DNA from: Chryseosolibacter indicum
GTDB taxonomy: Bacteria > Bacteroidota > Bacteroidia > Cytophagales > Cyclobacteriaceae
Assembly: GCF_018598585.1 (NCBI RefSeq)
Contig: NZ_JAHESD010000028.1
Location: forward strand, 1 to 63,478
Direction: 5' to 3'
DNA length: 63,478 bases
Part shown: in pieces, positions 27,801 to 37,252 of the stretch
Position numbering within the stretch: position 1 is the first letter of the stretch
How the letters are laid out: each line of letters opens with the position of its first letter
Notes under the pieces: model-generated
The model's input: only the letters and a program-made list of their open reading frames with translations
Database searches by the model: none
Told to the model about the DNA's origin: nothing
Translations under genes and position numbers: made by a program

Positions 27801-27950
27801 ACAGGACGCAACCTATTTCTGTATGCGCCTAATTATCCCCACCTTGACCCGGAGATTAACTCACAAGGTGTTAGCAACTCACAAGGGATTGATTTTAACA
27901 CGTTGCCTCAAACAAGAAGCTATGGTGTATTGTTAAGAGTAACCCTATAA
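24807..27950 (+). CDS. SusC/RagA-type TonB-linked outer-membrane transporter 1
   Basis: A 1047-residue outer-membrane beta-barrel that works with its SusD partner to import large nutrients using TonB energy. In order: signal peptide ending AWAQ; a carboxypeptidase-regulatory-like domain (VTGTITSAEDGSSLPGVNV); a TonB-box-like stretch (QLSEVVVTAMGI); the plug domain (PLFVVDGIPID, SILKGPAAAVLYGSRAVSG); and the barrel, ending in VLLRVTL. No N-terminal signalling (STN) domain is present, so it should not drive an ECF sigma circuit itself. It heads an operon with a SusD protein and a third lipoprotein. The substrate is unknown. Confidence 0.95.
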   Translation: MRKLLLTMLSLVIALAAWAQDRTVTGTITSAEDGSSLPGVNVILKGTTTGTTSDADGKYAIKVPSEGGTLVYSFIGLATSEAVIGDRSIVDVTLASDITQLSEVVVTAMGIESQKRSLGTSVSQITSDKIADTRQTNVVNSLSGKVAGVRIQGSSGMVGASSSIFIRGFTSFTQSNQPLFVVDGIPIDNGGGANALQTGVANSNRAIDLNPDDIESMSILKGPAAAVLYGSRAVSGAIIITTKKGKNGQKSSISFTSNYNVVEVNRLPKYQNKYAQGLNGVFDPSSLDSWGPEIEGQTVKNYLGQDEILKAYPDNVKDIFKTGSNFQNSISFSGGNDKSNFIVSYSNLKENGVIKNNELTRNTFKVTAKTQLTSKFNVEGSASYFNTRSNRTPNGNQQSNPLFRGYILPRSYDLDNYPYELPNGSQSYFDATNDNPYWTIANNTYEDRVDRIIGYINLGYDFTDWLNLNYRIGTDAYLENVKAIDAVGGKGNGYTSPAQTGGTRDGNNFVQQTSSYLNLTANKQFGDFSTSFLLGNEINQSYLRNQYVNAVGASVDGFGQVTSYTTYTPFNDEDTRRLVGVYAQATVGYKNFAFVTVNGRNDWSSTFRKGNNSYFYPSINGSFIFTDAFPVMKENNFFNFGKLRASAVKVGREATLYSTDTYFGKSNPSNGFGPQIIFPFRGQQGYSLSNTSGNPDLGPEFTTSTEVGVELGFYQNRITTDFAYFQTHSTDIILDAPTSPASGFTTQTRNAGELKTHGYELTIGVIPVKTANFTWEINANWTKVINNVVAIDPLVNSIFLGGFTTPQTQLQAGQRYGVIVGNKFNRDANGNLLITSTGAGAGQPTANTSKVEVVGDPNPDWTGGITNTFGYKGLSLSFLVDIRKGGDIISRNIRDLRFRGVAEETGNRDRTYIIEGVLRDPVDNPDGTPRALLDGEGKPVPNSIALNAQQYWTSIYNTQGESMVFDASWVRLREVSLSYSLPKTLIGKTPFSSAQLVLTGRNLFLYAPNYPHLDPEINSQGVSNSQGIDFNTLPQTRSYGVLLRVTL

Positions 27951-27962
27951 AATTTGAAAGCA

Positions 27963-29474
27963 ATGAAAAGATTTTTTAAAAATATACTTATTGTAAGCTC
28001 ATGTATTTCCGTACTGGTATCATGTAGTGATTTTTTGGATGTTAATGATGACCCTACGAGGTTAAAAACCGCAAGCATTTCTCAAACATTAGTAGCTGCA
28101 GAGACAAGTCTTGCTTTTAATATGGGAGCTGATATTTTTATCTACTCATCTATTTTTTCGCAGCAGGCCGCAGGACAAGGTGTAACGGCAGCGCAAACTC
28201 GTGAATACGATAAATATATTTTATCAAATTCAGATGTGAATGGCACATGGTCTAATTTCTATTCTGTATGCCTTGCTGATTTAAATTACCTTAAACAAAA
28301 TTCACAAGGAAATCCGCAGCACGCTGGTATTGCTAACGTACTACAAGCTTTTGCTTTTGGAATATTAACCGATGTTTGGGGCAATGTACCTTACAAGGAT
28401 GCTTTAGAAGGTGTTAGCAATGTGCAACCTGCTTTTGACGACAGTAAGGAAATTTATGATTCTTTATTTGTGCTTATCGACGAGGGAATAGCTAAGATGA
28501 AGCAAACTAATGCAATTAAGATTGGAGCAGAAGATTTGATATACGGCGGCGATATGACTAAGTGGGAAAAATTTGCAAACACCTTAAAACTTAGGCTCGC
28601 TCTTCATTATGCTAAAGTTGACGGAGGAAATTTATTAAAATCCGTGATTAATGCAGGGGGTCCATTTATGGAATCTAATAATGATAATTTTCAAATGGCT
28701 TTTGAAAACGTCACCAATAGGCAGAATCCCATCCATCAGTTTGAACTGCAACGTGCAGATTATTATGCACCTTCCGACTTCATCATTAAGTTCATGCAAG
28801 GAAAAACTGATCCTCGTTTGACTATGTATTTCACTCCTTTCCCTTATAGTGCAACAACACCTGCATCCCCTTATACAGCTTATAGAGGAACAATACCTGG
28901 AGATGCTACTAGTGTTCCTTATTCTAGGATACATACTTATTTAAGAGGTAGTGTTACAGCAGACAATGGAACAAGAGCGGGTAACGGTGGTTTAAATTCA
29001 ACATCTCTTACTTACACAGGGGCAGCTCCAATAAGAATGTTAACTTATGCTGAGTATAATTTTATAGTTGCAGAGGCTATGCTTGTTTACGGAGCTTCAG
29101 CACCTGTTAATAAGGATAACCGAACTACAAAAGAAGATTTTTTTGCTGCAGGAATTGAAGCCTCTTTAGCAAATGCTGGCATAACAGGAGGAGCAGCTTC
29201 TACATACGTTTCTGCACAAACTTCTACCGCCCTATCATTACAAAAAATCATCGAGGAAAAATATGTTGCAAATTTTGGTGTAGGGGTAGAGCCATGGAAT
29301 GACTGGAAAAGAACCGGATTTCCACTGCTTTCAGTTTCTCCTGCTGCAGCTGCGGCTGGTAACAATACAATTCCGAGATCTTTGGTTTATCCTTTAAGTG
29401 AACAGCAAGCTAATTTGAATAATGTTCCCCAAAGAGCCTCAATGGTTGTTAAGGGAGTATTCTGGGATAATTAA
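27963..29474 (+). CDS. SusD/RagB-type nutrient-binding lipoprotein 1
   Basis: A 503-residue surface lipoprotein that caps the SusC barrel and binds its substrate. Lipobox LVSC, then an alpha-helical SusD fold with NVPYKDALEG, a typical mark of the SusD-like group 2 proteins, and ending LNNVPQRASMVVKGVFWDN. I chose the ATG at 27963 over a TTG nine bases upstream. It lies 12 bases after susC. Group 2 SusD proteins often accompany transporters of peptides or unknown polymers, so a glycan target is not certain. Confidence 0.92.
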   Translation: MKRFFKNILIVSSCISVLVSCSDFLDVNDDPTRLKTASISQTLVAAETSLAFNMGADIFIYSSIFSQQAAGQGVTAAQTREYDKYILSNSDVNGTWSNFYSVCLADLNYLKQNSQGNPQHAGIANVLQAFAFGILTDVWGNVPYKDALEGVSNVQPAFDDSKEIYDSLFVLIDEGIAKMKQTNAIKIGAEDLIYGGDMTKWEKFANTLKLRLALHYAKVDGGNLLKSVINAGGPFMESNNDNFQMAFENVTNRQNPIHQFELQRADYYAPSDFIIKFMQGKTDPRLTMYFTPFPYSATTPASPYTAYRGTIPGDATSVPYSRIHTYLRGSVTADNGTRAGNGGLNSTSLTYTGAAPIRMLTYAEYNFIVAEAMLVYGASAPVNKDNRTTKEDFFAAGIEASLANAGITGGAASTYVSAQTSTALSLQKIIEEKYVANFGVGVEPWNDWKRTGFPLLSVSPAAAAAGNNTIPRSLVYPLSEQQANLNNVPQRASMVVKGVFWDN

Positions 29475-29491
29475 TTTTTAAATTGAGAAAC

Positions 29492-30817
29492 ATGAAAAAT
29501 ATATATTTGATATATACTGCATTTTTCGCATTACTTATTTTATGTGCCTCTTGTTTTGATGAGGACGAAAAGTTTGCGAAAGAGATTACGTCCAAGGGAT
29601 CTATATTAGTTACGGTTCCAACTAAAGCTTTGCCTCCTCCTCCAACAGGACAACCACAACTCGCTGAGCAGAATTTTGACGTAACTACAGCCCGCTTTGG
29701 TATAAACGATGATGTTCAGATGACAATTTATTTGTCTGAAGGACTAACTAATTTAAAGATTAATCATCTTGTTACAAGCACAGGGCAGAGAGAAGAGAAA
29801 GGGTCTTTTACCAATGTAACTGAGTCAGTGAACTGGGTTTATCCCGCAAGTACACTTGGTATTGGAAATACTTCTCCTGCAAATAAAACAGGTGCAGCTT
29901 TTCCTGCTTCAGTTACATTAGAGCTTGTTGCGTCAAACAACGACAACAGTCAAAAAGTTGTACGGATTTTTACCGTTAATATCCTGGAGCCATTCTCTTT
30001 AACTAATTCATTTAACTACGGGAAGGATGCTGCTGGTAATGATATCATTGTTACAGCAAATCCTGCCACCGCAAATCCGGATTCAGTTATAGTTTTGGGT
30101 TTCACTTCTGCAACTACTTCACTAGCCAATTTAGAGAAAGTAGAAATTTTCGTAAAGCGCGGAGTTAAGAGTGCTGAAACGCTTTTTAGAACCGAAACTT
30201 ATAATATTGCTAATATTGCTGATACCGTGAGGTTCAGAATGCCTTCAGGTAATACTAATCCTAATACCCTAGATACATTATTCTTCAGATATCGTGCTTC
30301 ATATGCTACAGGGAAAACAATAAGTAAAACCAGCTCCACCAGGTTTGTAAACGTTCCATTAAATACAACAGTAAATGTTGACTCAAAGCAAAGAACACTA
30401 GCGTTATACAATCCTGCAGCAACTGGCGAGAATGGGGACCGTGCTGCTTATGATTTTAGCGAAATGACTCATATCGCTAAAGCCTCTGATGAAGCGCTGA
30501 AGGATATTATCCTTCAAGTGAGCGGACTTGATATTGGATTTAAGGCTGGCTCTACTAACTCGACGACGTTCGTTAAGGGTGTTGCCGCTGATTATACAAG
30601 TGCTTCTTATCAAGTTGCAAAATGGTCACACGAAACAAAACCAGTTGTTACTTCAGTCACGAACGTATTCAAAGGTGACGTTTATATAGTAAGAATCACA
30701 GATAAAACGGGATATAATGAATACGTTGTACTCAGAGTTAACGATATAAACTTAACGCCAATAGGTAATGAAACAGATAATATTACCCTTGAGTACAAGT
30801 ATTATAAGAAGCCTTAA
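29492..30817 (+). CDS. Predicted surface lipoprotein of the SusCD locus, unknown family
   Basis: A 441-residue lipoprotein: signal sequence, lipobox CASC, an acidic tag CFDEDEKF right after the lipidated Cys (acidic residues here can signal surface export in Bacteroidota), then a Pro-rich linker (KALPPPPTGQPQ) and beta-rich domains. I recognise no named family. Its position directly behind SusD corresponds to SusE/SusF-type accessory binding proteins, so a substrate-binding role on the cell surface is an inference from context. I chose the ATG at 29492 over an upstream TTG. Confidence 0.75.
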   Translation: MKNIYLIYTAFFALLILCASCFDEDEKFAKEITSKGSILVTVPTKALPPPPTGQPQLAEQNFDVTTARFGINDDVQMTIYLSEGLTNLKINHLVTSTGQREEKGSFTNVTESVNWVYPASTLGIGNTSPANKTGAAFPASVTLELVASNNDNSQKVVRIFTVNILEPFSLTNSFNYGKDAAGNDIIVTANPATANPDSVIVLGFTSATTSLANLEKVEIFVKRGVKSAETLFRTETYNIANIADTVRFRMPSGNTNPNTLDTLFFRYRASYATGKTISKTSSTRFVNVPLNTTVNVDSKQRTLALYNPAATGENGDRAAYDFSEMTHIAKASDEALKDIILQVSGLDIGFKAGSTNSTTFVKGVAADYTSASYQVAKWSHETKPVVTSVTNVFKGDVYIVRITDKTGYNEYVVLRVNDINLTPIGNETDNITLEYKYYKKP

Positions 30818-30840
30818 CTAATTAAATTTAACTTGCAAAA

Positions 30841-30866
30841 GAGGCTGTCTCTAAAAGGACAGCCTC
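30841..30866 (+). terminator. Terminator of SusCD locus 1
   Basis: A 9-bp stem GAGGCTGTC / GACAGCCTC with an 8-base loop, followed by TTTCATTTTT. Confidence 0.82.
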
Positions 30867-31165
30867 TTTCATTTTTGTAGTCCATCGCACATTACAAATA
30901 AGATAACAGTCTAACGAACGCTTTTACTATGCATGTCAGCCCAATTCAAAAAGCATTATATAGCCTCTGTAAATGTCGATTAACCTTTCATCTCTTACAT
31001 AAAATAATTTTAAACTTTTTTATCTCAATGCAACCGAAATAGTAATTAAATTTTAAATAAACTTGCGTTATAACTTCTTTATTCTGCAGATTCTAATAAC
31101 TACAGTATTTTATTTTACCTAAATGGAATTTATTTTAGGATAGTTTTAACCTATTCCTAAAATCT
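30867..31165. other. Non-coding region before the second susC
   Basis: About 300 AT-rich bases with no gene. It ends with the shared susC start element at 31144-31170. A TATTTTATTTT string (31106-31116) resembles one at the same relative place in front of the first susC. Confidence 0.45.
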
Positions 31166-31170
31166 ATGAG
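31144..31170 (+). promoter_or_regulatory. Conserved susC translation-start element, copy 2
   Basis: TTTTAACCTA (31144-31153), two bases, CCTA, and again 12 bases between TTTTAACCTA and ATGAG. It is the partner of the element at 24785. The first codons also share the 12-mer TTCTACTAACGN-type sequence at the same distance. Confidence 0.5.
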
Positions 31171-34100
31171 AAAATTTCTACTAACGCTACATGCGTTGGC
31201 TTTTGTGCTTTTTGCCTATGCACAAGAGCGAACTATTTCAGGGAAGATCCTATCTAAAGAAGACGGATCTCCATTGCCTGGTGTAAACGTACTCCTAAAA
31301 GGAACCACTAATGGTACTGTCAGCGATGTTGAAGGAAGGTATTCCTTAAATGTACCTAGTGCTGGAGGCGTGCTCGTTTTTTCTTTCATTGGCTTACAGA
31401 GCCAGGAAGTTGAAATCGGAGATCGGACATCAATTGATGTGCAAATGTCATTGGATGTTAAGCAGCTTTCTGAAGTTGTTGTTACGGGAGTTGGGGTGGC
31501 TACAGACAGAAGAAAGATTGCAATCTCGGTAGAATCTGTTACTTCTGAACAATTACCTCAAGCCCCATCTGCATCTATTGATCAGGCATTAGTAGGTAAG
31601 ATAGCCGGTGCTCAAATCTCCAGTACCGGAGGAACGCCGGGTGCTGATGTTAATATCCTTCTGCGGGGTATCAATACCTTAAACCGTGGAACGTCTCCAA
31701 TGATTATGATTGATGGGATACAAGTAGGGGCTACAAGTCTTCAAACTATTGATCTGAATTCCATTGAAAGAGTAGAAGTTGTTCAAGGTGCAGCGGCAGC
31801 AACTATTTATGGCGCGCAAGGAGCAAACGGTGTTATACAACTTTTTACCAAAAAGGGTAAGGCAGGAAAACTTAACATTGATATTTCCTCTAGCATTGCC
31901 CAAAATACTTATTTAAATGTAGGAGGATTAAGTAAGGCTAGGTACCATGCATTTGCTACCAATGCGAATAACGAAGTGATAGGCTCTTCAGGTAACCCTA
32001 TTCTCTTTGACACTAATAGCGGTGTATATACTGAGAATGTTCAATATAATTCAACGGACCCAACGGTTCAAAATAATAAACCATACAATACAAATCTTAG
32101 ATACATTGATCATTTCGATTTCTTTTTTAAGCCTGCAAACACTTACAATAACAGCATAGCCATATCAGGAGGAGGTGAAAAAATTGATTTTAGCATTTCG
32201 GCATCTAATAGTCGTCAGGAGAGCAATGTGATTAATAACGGTTATTGGGACAGAAGTAATCTTACTGCGAATATGGGAGCTGAGCTATTCAAGGGGTTAA
32301 AGTTTAGGAATATTACTCAAATTGCATATACCAAGAGCACTTTAAAGACGAGTGATCGAACTATTCTCTATGGGTTGCTAAACGCATATCCGTTTGCAGA
32401 CTTTGGAGCAAGAACTACAGACGGATCGGTTCCTTACTATTTAAATCAGACAACAGGTATTAATTCATCCAATCCACTATTTTATCAAGAGTATACCGAT
32501 AATAACGATAACAAGGTGGATATCATCCAGAATCTTAACTTGAATTACAAGTTTAATAAGTTTGTAGAGCTGGACGCGAAATATGGTTTAAATTATCAGA
32601 CTCAGGATCGTGATTTGGAATATATAAACCAGGCAAACAACGCAAACATTAAATATTGGTTAACACAAGGCTCCGCTAGATACATTTCGAATTACAATAA
32701 CAATAATGCCGGAGACTTAACCAGATACGTTAATAGCAAAATATTCCAAAACTTTTTAGGAACTGCAACTTTCACATTTGACTTTAAAAACGATCTTGGA
32801 ATAAATCTGCCTATCAGGACTGTAACGCAAGCTGCTTTCGATTGGCGTAAAAATGTTCTAAAGGAATATACCAGCGTTTCGTTAGGCTTACCTGCAAATT
32901 ACGAACCTTATAATGCAGCCTATGCAAGTTCATGGCGTGTTTATCGAGATTATGAAGAACCTTTTGTAACCTATGGATACCTTATTAACCAAAGGATTGA
33001 ATATGGAGATTTTGTAGGTGTTTCAGGAGGATTTAGAAGTGATTACTCATCGGCATTTGGACGTGGTTCTAAACCTTTCACGTTTCCGCGTGCTGATGGT
33101 TATTTAAGAATTTCTGCTTTGGATTTCTGGCAAAGTAGTGCTGTGAACACCTTCTTCCCAGAACTAAAGTTAAGAGCTGCATATGGTGAGGCTGGCATCC
33201 AACCTAAACCTTTCGACAGATATGTTACTTTAACGCCTCTTGTAGTTGGGTCTGGAACATCGTTCTATTATAAGTATGGTCAAAGTAATCCTGATTTAAG
33301 TGTAGAGGTCTCCAAGGAATTTGAATTTGGTGCTGATATGGTATTCGCGCTTTTCCCGAATACAAGATGGCTTAATGATATAGGGTTATCTGCTACATAC
33401 TGGGATAGAAAAACAGAAGATGCTATTTATCCAGTAGACATGGCACCTTCAACGGGCTTAGGTACTTTAATAGACAATGCCTTTTCATTGGGGTCACACG
33501 GATTTCAATTCTCTTTAAATGCGACAATTTACAATGGGTTAAATATTAAATGGAACTCAACTGTCAATTATGGTAAGCAGACATCAGAAATATTGGCTGT
33601 AGGAGACCAACCCATTGTTGTTACATCAAATGCTGGAAGCACAAACTATGTTTTGGAAGCTGGAAATAAGATCGGGCAGTTATTTGGCTACAAGATTCTA
33701 CATAGTGTGACGGAGCGAGCTCCTGATGGCTCCTACTTCATACCGGAGAATCAACAGGCAAACTATACGGTAGCGAGTAATGGATACGTGGTTAACAAGG
33801 CAACAAAGCAACCCTATTTTACTGCTGATAAATTTAGTTTTGGCGATCCCAATCCTAAGTTTAATATGTCTTTCATAAATGATTTTTCTTTTAAAAGCTA
33901 CTTAACATTGTCGTTTCAATTTGATTGGGTTTATGGTAGCCACTTATACAATCAAACAAAGGAATGGATGTATAGGGATGGTATTCATAGTGATTACACC
34001 AAGCCAATTACAATAGAGGGGGAAACGGGTGCATGGACTGCTTTCTATAGGGGTATATATGCACAACGTACGGCGAATGGAACAAAGGATTATTTTTATG

Positions 34101-34351
34101 AGGATGCTTCTTTTCTTCGTTTAAGAAACATAGCTGTAGGGTTAGATTTAGCTAAACTGTTGTCCATTCCAGCCTTTACAAAACTACAAGTGGTTCTGTC
34201 AGGACGAAACCTCTGGACTGTGACTGATTACACGGGATTTGATCCTGAAATAAGTTCTGGCACTGCTAACTCTGCATGGGACAGAGGCACAGATCATAGC
34301 ACATTGCCTAACTTTAAATCATATCAAGCAACATTAAATATTGGGTTTTAA
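31166..34351 (+). CDS. SusC/RagA-type TonB-linked outer-membrane transporter 2
   Basis: A 1061-residue TonB-dependent barrel with the same layout as the first: signal peptide ending AYAQ, carboxypeptidase-regulatory-like domain (ISGKILSKEDGSPLPGVNV), TonB-box-like QLSEVVVTGVGV, plug (SPMIMIDGIQVG, VEVVQGAAAATIYGAQGANG) and a barrel ending TLNIGF. The first 100 residues are close to the first SusC and the barrels diverge, as expected for a shared export and docking region with different cargo. It forms a two-gene operon with SusD 2. No degrading enzyme is adjacent. Confidence 0.94.
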   Translation: MRKFLLTLHALAFVLFAYAQERTISGKILSKEDGSPLPGVNVLLKGTTNGTVSDVEGRYSLNVPSAGGVLVFSFIGLQSQEVEIGDRTSIDVQMSLDVKQLSEVVVTGVGVATDRRKIAISVESVTSEQLPQAPSASIDQALVGKIAGAQISSTGGTPGADVNILLRGINTLNRGTSPMIMIDGIQVGATSLQTIDLNSIERVEVVQGAAAATIYGAQGANGVIQLFTKKGKAGKLNIDISSSIAQNTYLNVGGLSKARYHAFATNANNEVIGSSGNPILFDTNSGVYTENVQYNSTDPTVQNNKPYNTNLRYIDHFDFFFKPANTYNNSIAISGGGEKIDFSISASNSRQESNVINNGYWDRSNLTANMGAELFKGLKFRNITQIAYTKSTLKTSDRTILYGLLNAYPFADFGARTTDGSVPYYLNQTTGINSSNPLFYQEYTDNNDNKVDIIQNLNLNYKFNKFVELDAKYGLNYQTQDRDLEYINQANNANIKYWLTQGSARYISNYNNNNAGDLTRYVNSKIFQNFLGTATFTFDFKNDLGINLPIRTVTQAAFDWRKNVLKEYTSVSLGLPANYEPYNAAYASSWRVYRDYEEPFVTYGYLINQRIEYGDFVGVSGGFRSDYSSAFGRGSKPFTFPRADGYLRISALDFWQSSAVNTFFPELKLRAAYGEAGIQPKPFDRYVTLTPLVVGSGTSFYYKYGQSNPDLSVEVSKEFEFGADMVFALFPNTRWLNDIGLSATYWDRKTEDAIYPVDMAPSTGLGTLIDNAFSLGSHGFQFSLNATIYNGLNIKWNSTVNYGKQTSEILAVGDQPIVVTSNAGSTNYVLEAGNKIGQLFGYKILHSVTERAPDGSYFIPENQQANYTVASNGYVVNKATKQPYFTADKFSFGDPNPKFNMSFINDFSFKSYLTLSFQFDWVYGSHLYNQTKEWMYRDGIHSDYTKPITIEGETGAWTAFYRGIYAQRTANGTKDYFYEDASFLRLRNIAVGLDLAKLLSIPAFTKLQVVLSGRNLWTVTDYTGFDPEISSGTANSAWDRGTDHSTLPNFKSYQATLNIGF

Positions 34352-34363
34352 ATTAATTATCAA

Positions 34364-36052
34364 ATGAATAATATTAAGATATTGATTGCATTACTGATTT
34401 CTTTAGTAATGACAATTTCATGCAAGGATGACTTGGATGTTGAAAATCCAAATCAACCAAATTCTGGGGCAATTAGAACAGAGACCGGGATAGTCTCTTT
34501 TGGTATGGGTATATACATAACGGGCTTTAAAGATGTAAAGTACTATGATGGAGTACCAGGTTATTTTTGGTCGGGAACAGTTGGAAATCATGATTTAATG
34601 GGCGATGTAATAGGAACTGATATTGCCAATGTATTTATCAACCAGATAGGTTGCCCTGATAATATTGTACTGGATGATGGCACCAATCTTGTGAACCCTA
34701 ATGCACCAAGTAAGCAAATTGATTTTATACGTATAACAGCAAACGTTAACTCAACAGGCTTTCAAAACTCTACCTATTATGAGTGGGCATATATGTACAA
34801 CATAAACAATGCTTGTAATACCATTCTCAGTAATGTCGATCAAGTTGCATATACTGGCGAGGCTGAAGTCAAGAAGAATACTTTAAAAGCCTGGGCTTAT
34901 TGGTGGAAAGGCTTTGCATATTCCAGAATAGGATCTCTTTACTATGCCGGGCTTATCGTTAATGAACCTAATGGTGAAGAAGTAAATGGGACGAATGGAA
35001 ATTACGTTACTAAGGAGGAGATTATTAATGAGGCAACAAGAAACTTTGACCTTGCATCTTCTGCGCTTGCTTCTATTCCCGCAGGACATGCAGATTATAA
35101 TGCTATTCTTTCAGGGCTAATACCATCTTTTAATAGAACAGGAAAAGGAGGGTTGCTCTCACCTGTTATGTGGCAACATAATATTAATACATATAAAGCC
35201 AGAAATATCCTTGTAAATAGAAGAGTGAATGAGATGACAACGGAGCATTGGAATCAAATTCTTACATTAACGGAAAATGGCATAACAGCAACTGATTTAG
35301 TGTTTACAGGAAGGTCGAATTCAACGAGTGATTTTCTGGCTCCTACAACAGGCACAGTTTCCGCAAAGACTTCTGGTTTAGGAAATACCTTTAAGATTAC
35401 AGAACGTTTGATTCAGGATTTTAAACCTGGTGATAAGCGCATGGAAAACAATTTTAAGTTATATGTGAACTCTAAAGGCGAAGTTTCTCCTTATATTGGA
35501 GAAACATCAAGAGGTAACTCCTTTTTCACAAGGTGGCAATTAATTAATAGTGGGGCTGATGGAGCGCCAAAGATGCCTGGGGTAATTCAATTTTGTAACA
35601 ACAACGTCGGAGCCTACGAACTTTATTTGGCAGGGTCATATGAAGAGAACATGCTTATGCGAGCTGAGGCACTTATTTATACAGGATTAATTGATGATGG
35701 GCTTACGTTAATTGATCAAGTCCGTACGCTGCAAGGAGCAGGCCTGAGCGCCGTTTCTGGGACCGGCTTAACATTGGATCAGGCTAAAGAGGAATTAAGG
35801 AGAGAACGAAGGATAGGGTTACTATTTCGCTCTTTGGCTTTTTACGATGCTAGGCGTTGGGGAGTTATCGATAACGTTTCTGCTGGAGGAGGAAGAAAGG
35901 CTGCTATTGCTTTAAGCCGCACAGGCGTAGTTAGCACAAACGCTACTGTTAACTATAATTATTTGGACTATTGGGATGTACCGGATAATGAGCTTGCTTA
36001 TAATCCACCTTTGGCTGGTAGCGCTCTTGTTAAAAATCCGAAAGGAATGTAA
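34364..36052 (+). CDS. SusD/RagB-type nutrient-binding lipoprotein 2
   Basis: A 562-residue lipoprotein partner of SusC 2. Lipobox TISC, SusD-like beginning LDVENPNQPNSG, TPR-like helical repeats (for example ALKAWAYWWKGFAYSRIG-type), and the C-terminal RagB/SusD marks ELRRERRIGLLFRSLAFYDA and DYWDVPDNELAYNP. It lies 12 bases after susC 2 and is followed by a terminator. Confidence 0.9.
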   Translation: MNNIKILIALLISLVMTISCKDDLDVENPNQPNSGAIRTETGIVSFGMGIYITGFKDVKYYDGVPGYFWSGTVGNHDLMGDVIGTDIANVFINQIGCPDNIVLDDGTNLVNPNAPSKQIDFIRITANVNSTGFQNSTYYEWAYMYNINNACNTILSNVDQVAYTGEAEVKKNTLKAWAYWWKGFAYSRIGSLYYAGLIVNEPNGEEVNGTNGNYVTKEEIINEATRNFDLASSALASIPAGHADYNAILSGLIPSFNRTGKGGLLSPVMWQHNINTYKARNILVNRRVNEMTTEHWNQILTLTENGITATDLVFTGRSNSTSDFLAPTTGTVSAKTSGLGNTFKITERLIQDFKPGDKRMENNFKLYVNSKGEVSPYIGETSRGNSFFTRWQLINSGADGAPKMPGVIQFCNNNVGAYELYLAGSYEENMLMRAEALIYTGLIDDGLTLIDQVRTLQGAGLSAVSGTGLTLDQAKEELRRERRIGLLFRSLAFYDARRWGVIDNVSAGGGRKAAIALSRTGVVSTNATVNYNYLDYWDVPDNELAYNPPLAGSALVKNPKGM

Positions 36053-36070
36053 AATCTTTGTTTTAATACT

Positions 36071-36106
36071 AATGAAAAGCACTTCTGTTTGAAGTGCTTT
36101 TTCATT
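36071..36106 (+). terminator. Terminator of SusCD locus 2
   Basis: Stem AAAAGCACTTC / GAAGTGCTTTT (36075-36085, 36091-36101) with a TGTTT loop and further AT pairing outside it. It sits 18 bases before the hemE start region. Confidence 0.82.
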
Positions 36107-36107
36107 A

Positions 36108-36121
36108 GTGCATATTTGCAC
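36108..36121 (+). promoter_or_regulatory. Probable hemE -7 region within a short palindrome
   Basis: GTGCA-TATT-TGCAC is a perfect 5-4-5 palindrome that also contains a TATTTG-type -7 sequence, three bases before the hemE start codon. It would give a leaderless or nearly leaderless mRNA. An operator role is possible but untested. Confidence 0.35.
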
Positions 36122-36123
36122 CC

Positions 36124-37158
36124 ATGCATTTACAAAACGATCTTCTGCTTAAAGCAGCTAAAGGTGAAATAACAAAAAGAACTCCAATTTGGCTCATGCG
36201 TCAGGCGGGACGGATATTGCCTGAATATCGCGCCGTACGCGAAAAGGCTAGAGATTTTAAAACGCTTGTTAAAACGCCTGAGCTTGCTACAGAAGTTACC
36301 GTTCAACCGGTGGATATTCTTGGTGTAGATGCAGCTATTATCTTCTCTGATATTCTCGTAATACCGGAAGCAATGGGCCTTAATTATGAAATGGAAGAAA
36401 AGAGAGGTCCGGTCTTTCCTGATAGAATTAAGTCTATAGATGATTTAAAGAAAATCCATGTATCAAACGCTGATGAATTGTCGTACGTGCTGGATGCGAT
36501 TCGCCTAACAAAAAGAGAACTTAATGGAAGAGTTCCTCTTATTGGTTTTGCAGGAGCGCCATGGACCATCTTCTCGTACATGATTGAAGGAAAAGGGAGT
36601 AAGACTTTTAGTGAGGCAAAGAAAATGCTCTATACTCAACCAGCATTCTCTCACCAGCTTCTTGAAATGATCACACAAAGCACGATCAACTATCTTAAAG
36701 GACAAATAAGTGCTGGTGCCGACATCATTCAGATCTTTGATTCATGGGCTGGCATTTTATCACCAGATCAGTATCAAGAGTTCTCCTTGAAATATATTTC
36801 TAAGATATGTGACGTTATTAACGAGGTGCCTAAGATAGTTTTTGCCAAAGGGGCTTTCTTCGCAAGAGAACCTTTCAATTCTCTTAATTGTGAAGTAATA
36901 GGATTGGATTGGAACATGGACATCAAGGAATCAAGAAAGCTCATGCCTAATAAAGTTTTACAGGGCAATTTAGATCCATGTGCTTTGTACGGTTCTTATG
37001 ATGACATTAAAAATGAAGCAAGAAAAATGCTTGATGCTTTTGGTTCAACAAAACATATTGCAAATTTAGGACATGGGTTATATCCTGACATTGAAGCGGA
37101 CAAAGTCAAATGCTTTATTGATACTGTTAAGGAATACGGTGAATCATTAAGAAGATAA
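36124..37158 (+). CDS. hemE: Uroporphyrinogen decarboxylase
   Basis: A 344-residue haem-pathway enzyme that removes four carboxyl groups from uroporphyrinogen III to make coproporphyrinogen III. The N-terminal signature [16 protein letters not shown], the active-site Asp region [23 protein letters not shown], and the C-terminal [13 protein letters not shown] are conserved. No other haem gene lies near it in the window. Confidence 0.97.
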   Translation: MHLQNDLLLKAAKGEITKRTPIWLMRQAGRILPEYRAVREKARDFKTLVKTPELATEVTVQPVDILGVDAAIIFSDILVIPEAMGLNYEMEEKRGPVFPDRIKSIDDLKKIHVSNADELSYVLDAIRLTKRELNGRVPLIGFAGAPWTIFSYMIEGKGSKTFSEAKKMLYTQPAFSHQLLEMITQSTINYLKGQISAGADIIQIFDSWAGILSPDQYQEFSLKYISKICDVINEVPKIVFAKGAFFAREPFNSLNCEVIGLDWNMDIKESRKLMPNKVLQGNLDPCALYGSYDDIKNEARKMLDAFGSTKHIANLGHGLYPDIEADKVKCFIDTVKEYGESLRR

Positions 37159-37252
37159 CACTATAGCGGTTCTCCTCTTAATGACACAACGGTTCATTAA
37201 ATAATTTAAGAATTTATTGTTGACTTGAGACAAATGCCGCTGACCGCTTGAA

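Noticed and set aside
27251-27811. Minus-strand open frame of 186 codons inside susC 1
   Set aside because: It is a shadow of the TonB-dependent barrel; no signal, start context or family resemblance supports it.
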